Shown here: in pieces, positions 5,508 to 6,905 of the stretch
How positions within the stretch are numbered: the stretch's first letter is position 1
How the letters are laid out: each line of letters begins with the position of its first letter
Assembly: GCA_964449325.1 (NCBI GenBank)
Contig: CAYUYJ010000059.1
Coordinates: 1 to 6,905, forward strand
DNA length: 6,905 nucleotides
Source of the DNA: RGIG3002 sp964449325
GTDB taxonomy: Bacteria > Bacillota > Clostridia > Lachnospirales > Lachnospiraceae
Direction of reading: 5' to 3'
Translations under genes and position numbers: made by a program
The notes under the pieces: generated by a model
What the model saw: the letters and a program-made list of their open reading frames with translations, nothing else
What the model was told of the DNA's origin: nothing
The model's database searches: none

Positions 5508-6134
5508 ATGATGAGGATATTATGTTTTGGAGATTCTAATACTTATGGATATATTCCGGATGGAAGGGGCAGATTTGACGAAAACATCCGTTGGACGGGA
5601 AGGTTACAGGAAGGGCTTGGAAAGGAACATAAGGTCATCGAAGAAGGTCTGTGTGGCAGAACCACGGTTTTTCAGGATGAATTGCGAGAAGGAAGAAGAG
5701 GTCTGGATTTGATTGGAACGCTTGTGGAATCCCATAATCCCATTGATGTTTTAGTTGTAATGCTTGGGACAAACGATTGCAAGACAAGGTATGGAGCATC
5801 TGCGGGAACGATAGCAAGTGGAGTGGAAAAAGTCATAGCCCGTGCGTTGGAGAAGTCTTCCGGGGATATGAAGGTTCTGCTTGTATCACCCATTCATTTC
5901 GGGAAAGGTGTGGGCGAGGAAGGTTTTGACACGGAATTTGATAAGAAATCGGAAAGTGTAGCAAGGCAGCTTGCGGGAGAGTATGAAAAAGTAGCAAAAA
6001 AGCATGGGTATTTCTTTTTAAATGCTGCCAAGTTTGCACAGCCAAGTCCGGTGGACCGGGAACATTTGGATGAGAGCGGTCATGAAAAATTAGCAGAGGC
6101 AATGTTGGAAGAGATTTGGAAGCTTACCTCTTAA
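5508..6134 (+). CDS. SGNH/GDSL hydrolase, arylesterase/acyltransferase type (MsAcT-like)
   Basis: This 208-residue protein is a cytoplasmic-looking esterase with no signal peptide. The SGNH blocks are present: GDSNTYG with nucleophile Ser10, VIEEGLCGRTT (43-53) carrying the oxyanion glycine, MLGTND with Asn89, and Asp183-x-x-His186 completing the triad. The order RILCFGDS...RWTG...VIEEGL.GRTT...MLGTND closely follows the Mycobacterium smegmatis acyltransferase/esterase MsAcT as I recall it. This points to ester hydrolysis or acyl transfer on small alcohols, but the natural substrate is unknown. Two ATGs stand in tandem at 5508 and 5511; AAGGGG at 5497-5502 is 5 nt from the first and 8 nt from the second, so the second may be used, giving a typical family start. 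It has its own promoter upstream and probably forms an operon with the next gene. Confidence 0.88.
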   Translation: MMRILCFGDSNTYGYIPDGRGRFDENIRWTGRLQEGLGKEHKVIEEGLCGRTTVFQDELREGRRGLDLIGTLVESHNPIDVLVVMLGTNDCKTRYGASAGTIASGVEKVIARALEKSSGDMKVLLVSPIHFGKGVGEEGFDTEFDKKSESVARQLAGEYEKVAKKHGYFFLNAAKFAQPSPVDREHLDESGHEKLAEAMLEEIWKLTS

Positions 6135-6144
6135 AAAAAGCGAC

Positions 6145-6150
6145 AAAGGA
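6145..6150 (+). promoter_or_regulatory. Ribosome site that sets the histidine-phosphatase start
   Basis: AAAGGA at 6145-6150 lies 8 nt before the ATG at 6159, but it overlaps the ATG at 6150 and therefore cannot serve that codon. This favours the downstream start. Confidence 0.65.
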
Positions 6151-6158
6151 TGGCGGAC

Positions 6159-6776
6159 ATGAAATTATATTTAATCAGACATGGAGAGACAGATTTAAAT
6201 AAGCAAAGGATATTACAGGGGCAAAGTGATTTTGAACTGAATGACTATGGCAGGGAGCTTGCGCGGATTACCGCAGAGGGGCTTTTGGATGTTTTGTTTG
6301 ATATTGTTTTTACTTCTCCGCTAAAGCGTGCCAAAGAAACAGCAGAGATTATTGCAGGGGGAAGAGTACCTTGTCCGCCTTTTATCGAAGATAAGCGGAT
6401 TCAGGAAATCAGCTTTGGTGAGTTTGAAGGGTTGTGTTGCGGGAAAGAACATTTTAATATCCCGGATAAGGATTTTAATTATTTCTTTCAGGCACCGGAC
6501 AAGTATAAAGTACCGCGGGGCGGAGAAAGCTTTGAAGCGGTTATCAAAAGAACCGGGGATTTTTTGAAGGAAATTATCGGCAAAGAGGAGTATGCGGATA
6601 AAACTGTTCTCATTTCTACTCACGGTTGTGCGTTAAAGGCATTGCTTGCCAACGTAAGACCCACACCGCTTGCCCGGTTTTGGGGACAGGGTGTACATAA
6701 AAACTGTGCAGTTACCATTCTGGAGGTAACCGGAGGCAAAGTAGAAGTAACAGAAGAAGGAAAAATATACTATTAG
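6159..6776 (+). CDS. Histidine phosphatase family protein (phosphoglycerate-mutase-like)
   Basis: With the start at 6159 this is a 205-residue enzyme of the branch of the histidine phosphatase superfamily that includes cofactor-dependent phosphoglycerate mutases, CobC and broad phosphatases. It begins MKLYLIRHGETDLN; His8 of the RHGE motif is the phosphate acceptor. Arg57 in TSPLKRAKETA, Glu83 in QEISFGEFEG and His155 in STHGCALKALL complete the active site. An ATG at 6150 would add three residues but lacks a usable ribosome site, and family members usually begin close to the KLYLIRHGE strand. It follows the esterase by 24 nt without a terminator and is the last gene before a strong terminator, so the pair is probably one operon. 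The substrate cannot be deduced; a general phosphatase is more likely than glycolytic mutase given length and divergence. Confidence 0.88.
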   Translation: MKLYLIRHGETDLNKQRILQGQSDFELNDYGRELARITAEGLLDVLFDIVFTSPLKRAKETAEIIAGGRVPCPPFIEDKRIQEISFGEFEGLCCGKEHFNIPDKDFNYFFQAPDKYKVPRGGESFEAVIKRTGDFLKEIIGKEEYADKTVLISTHGCALKALLANVRPTPLARFWGQGVHKNCAVTILEVTGGKVEVTEEGKIYY

Positions 6777-6802
6777 GACAGGATGATGGAGATTCTTTTT
6801 TC

Positions 6803-6857
6803 AAAAGGGCTGCCGTGGTAACGAATCAAAATTCGTATCAGGTGACAGCCCTTTTTT
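6803..6857 (+). terminator. Strong Rho-independent terminator with a nested hairpin
   Basis: AAAAGGGCTG (6803-6812) pairs perfectly with CAGCCCTTTT (6846-6855), and the T-run continues to 6857. Inside the loop a second perfect hairpin, ACGAAT-CAAA-ATTCGT (6821-6836), is nested. The outer arms end in A-runs and T-runs on both strands, so the structure could also stop transcription coming from the right on the minus strand. It ends the esterase/histidine-phosphatase operon. Confidence 0.8.
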
Positions 6858-6869
6858 ATATAATAGGAA

Positions 6870-6889
6870 ATTCCTCCTGCTGGAGGAAT
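6870..6889. repeat. Perfect hairpin containing GGAGG at the right edge
   Basis: ATTCCTCC (6870-6877) and GGAGGAAT (6882-6889) form an 8-bp perfect stem with a TGCT loop. No T-run follows on the + strand, so it is not a typical + strand terminator. The right arm holds a full GGAGG, with TATAAT at 6891-6896 and an ATG at 6901 close by. It could be a leader structure of the next gene, a dispersed repeat, or a terminator for a minus-strand gene lying to the right. Confidence 0.5.
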
Positions 6890-6905
6890 CTATAATAAAA
6901 ATGCC

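Noticed and set aside
5833..6102. Open frame of 89 codons on the minus strand
   Set aside because: It is antisense to the SGNH hydrolase, with a composition typical of a shadow frame.
6321..6623. Open frame of 100 codons on the minus strand
   Set aside because: It is antisense to the histidine phosphatase, whose catalytic motifs fully explain the region.

Overview
The window looks like low-to-moderate GC Bacillota DNA, most likely a gut-type Clostridia/Lachnospiraceae chromosome. The evidence is purine-rich AGGAG-type ribosome sites, sigma-A-like promoters, a clostridial-type large serine recombinase with a zinc ribbon, and the end of an ORF6N-type phage-regulator protein. The species cannot be named from this sequence. 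All genes that can be supported lie on the + strand.

Left part (1-2811), end of a mobile element. The window opens in the last 53 codons of a gene resembling the C-terminus of ORF6N-family proteins. A hairpin terminator follows, then two candidate promoters, an AT-rich DUF4238-family gene that lacks its family N-terminus, and a 559-residue large serine recombinase with a perfect Shine-Dalgarno. The last ten residues of the recombinase (ETVVLMSKTK) match the C-terminal pattern of the uracil-C5 RNA methyltransferases RlmD/TrmA. This suggests that the element sits in the 3' end of such a gene and that the element/chromosome junction lies inside the last codons of the recombinase (about 2779-2811).

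Middle (2812-3746). A terminator follows the recombinase, then about 850 bp hold no confident gene. I see only short open stretches in shifting frames: a 41-codon hydrophobic frame, a 44-codon frame without ATG, and an interrupted frame containing CPKCYAC. There is also a perfect small palindrome. This reads as eroded sequence beside an integration site, though small real genes cannot be excluded.

Right part (3747-6905), ordinary chromosomal genes in two transcription units. The first is an inositol-monophosphatase-family phosphatase tightly coupled to an unrecognised protein with four predicted membrane segments. The second, with its own sigma-A-like promoter at about 5407-5435, holds an SGNH esterase/acyltransferase related to the MsAcT arylesterase group and a histidine-phosphatase (phosphoglycerate-mutase-like) enzyme. 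It ends at a strong terminator. A second perfect hairpin at the right edge buries a GGAGG sequence and may belong to the next gene or to a repeat.

I found no CRISPR array, tRNA, rRNA or complete defence system. The most informative points are the probable rlmD-type attachment site, the truncated DUF4238 cargo gene, and the phosphatase plus membrane-protein pair.
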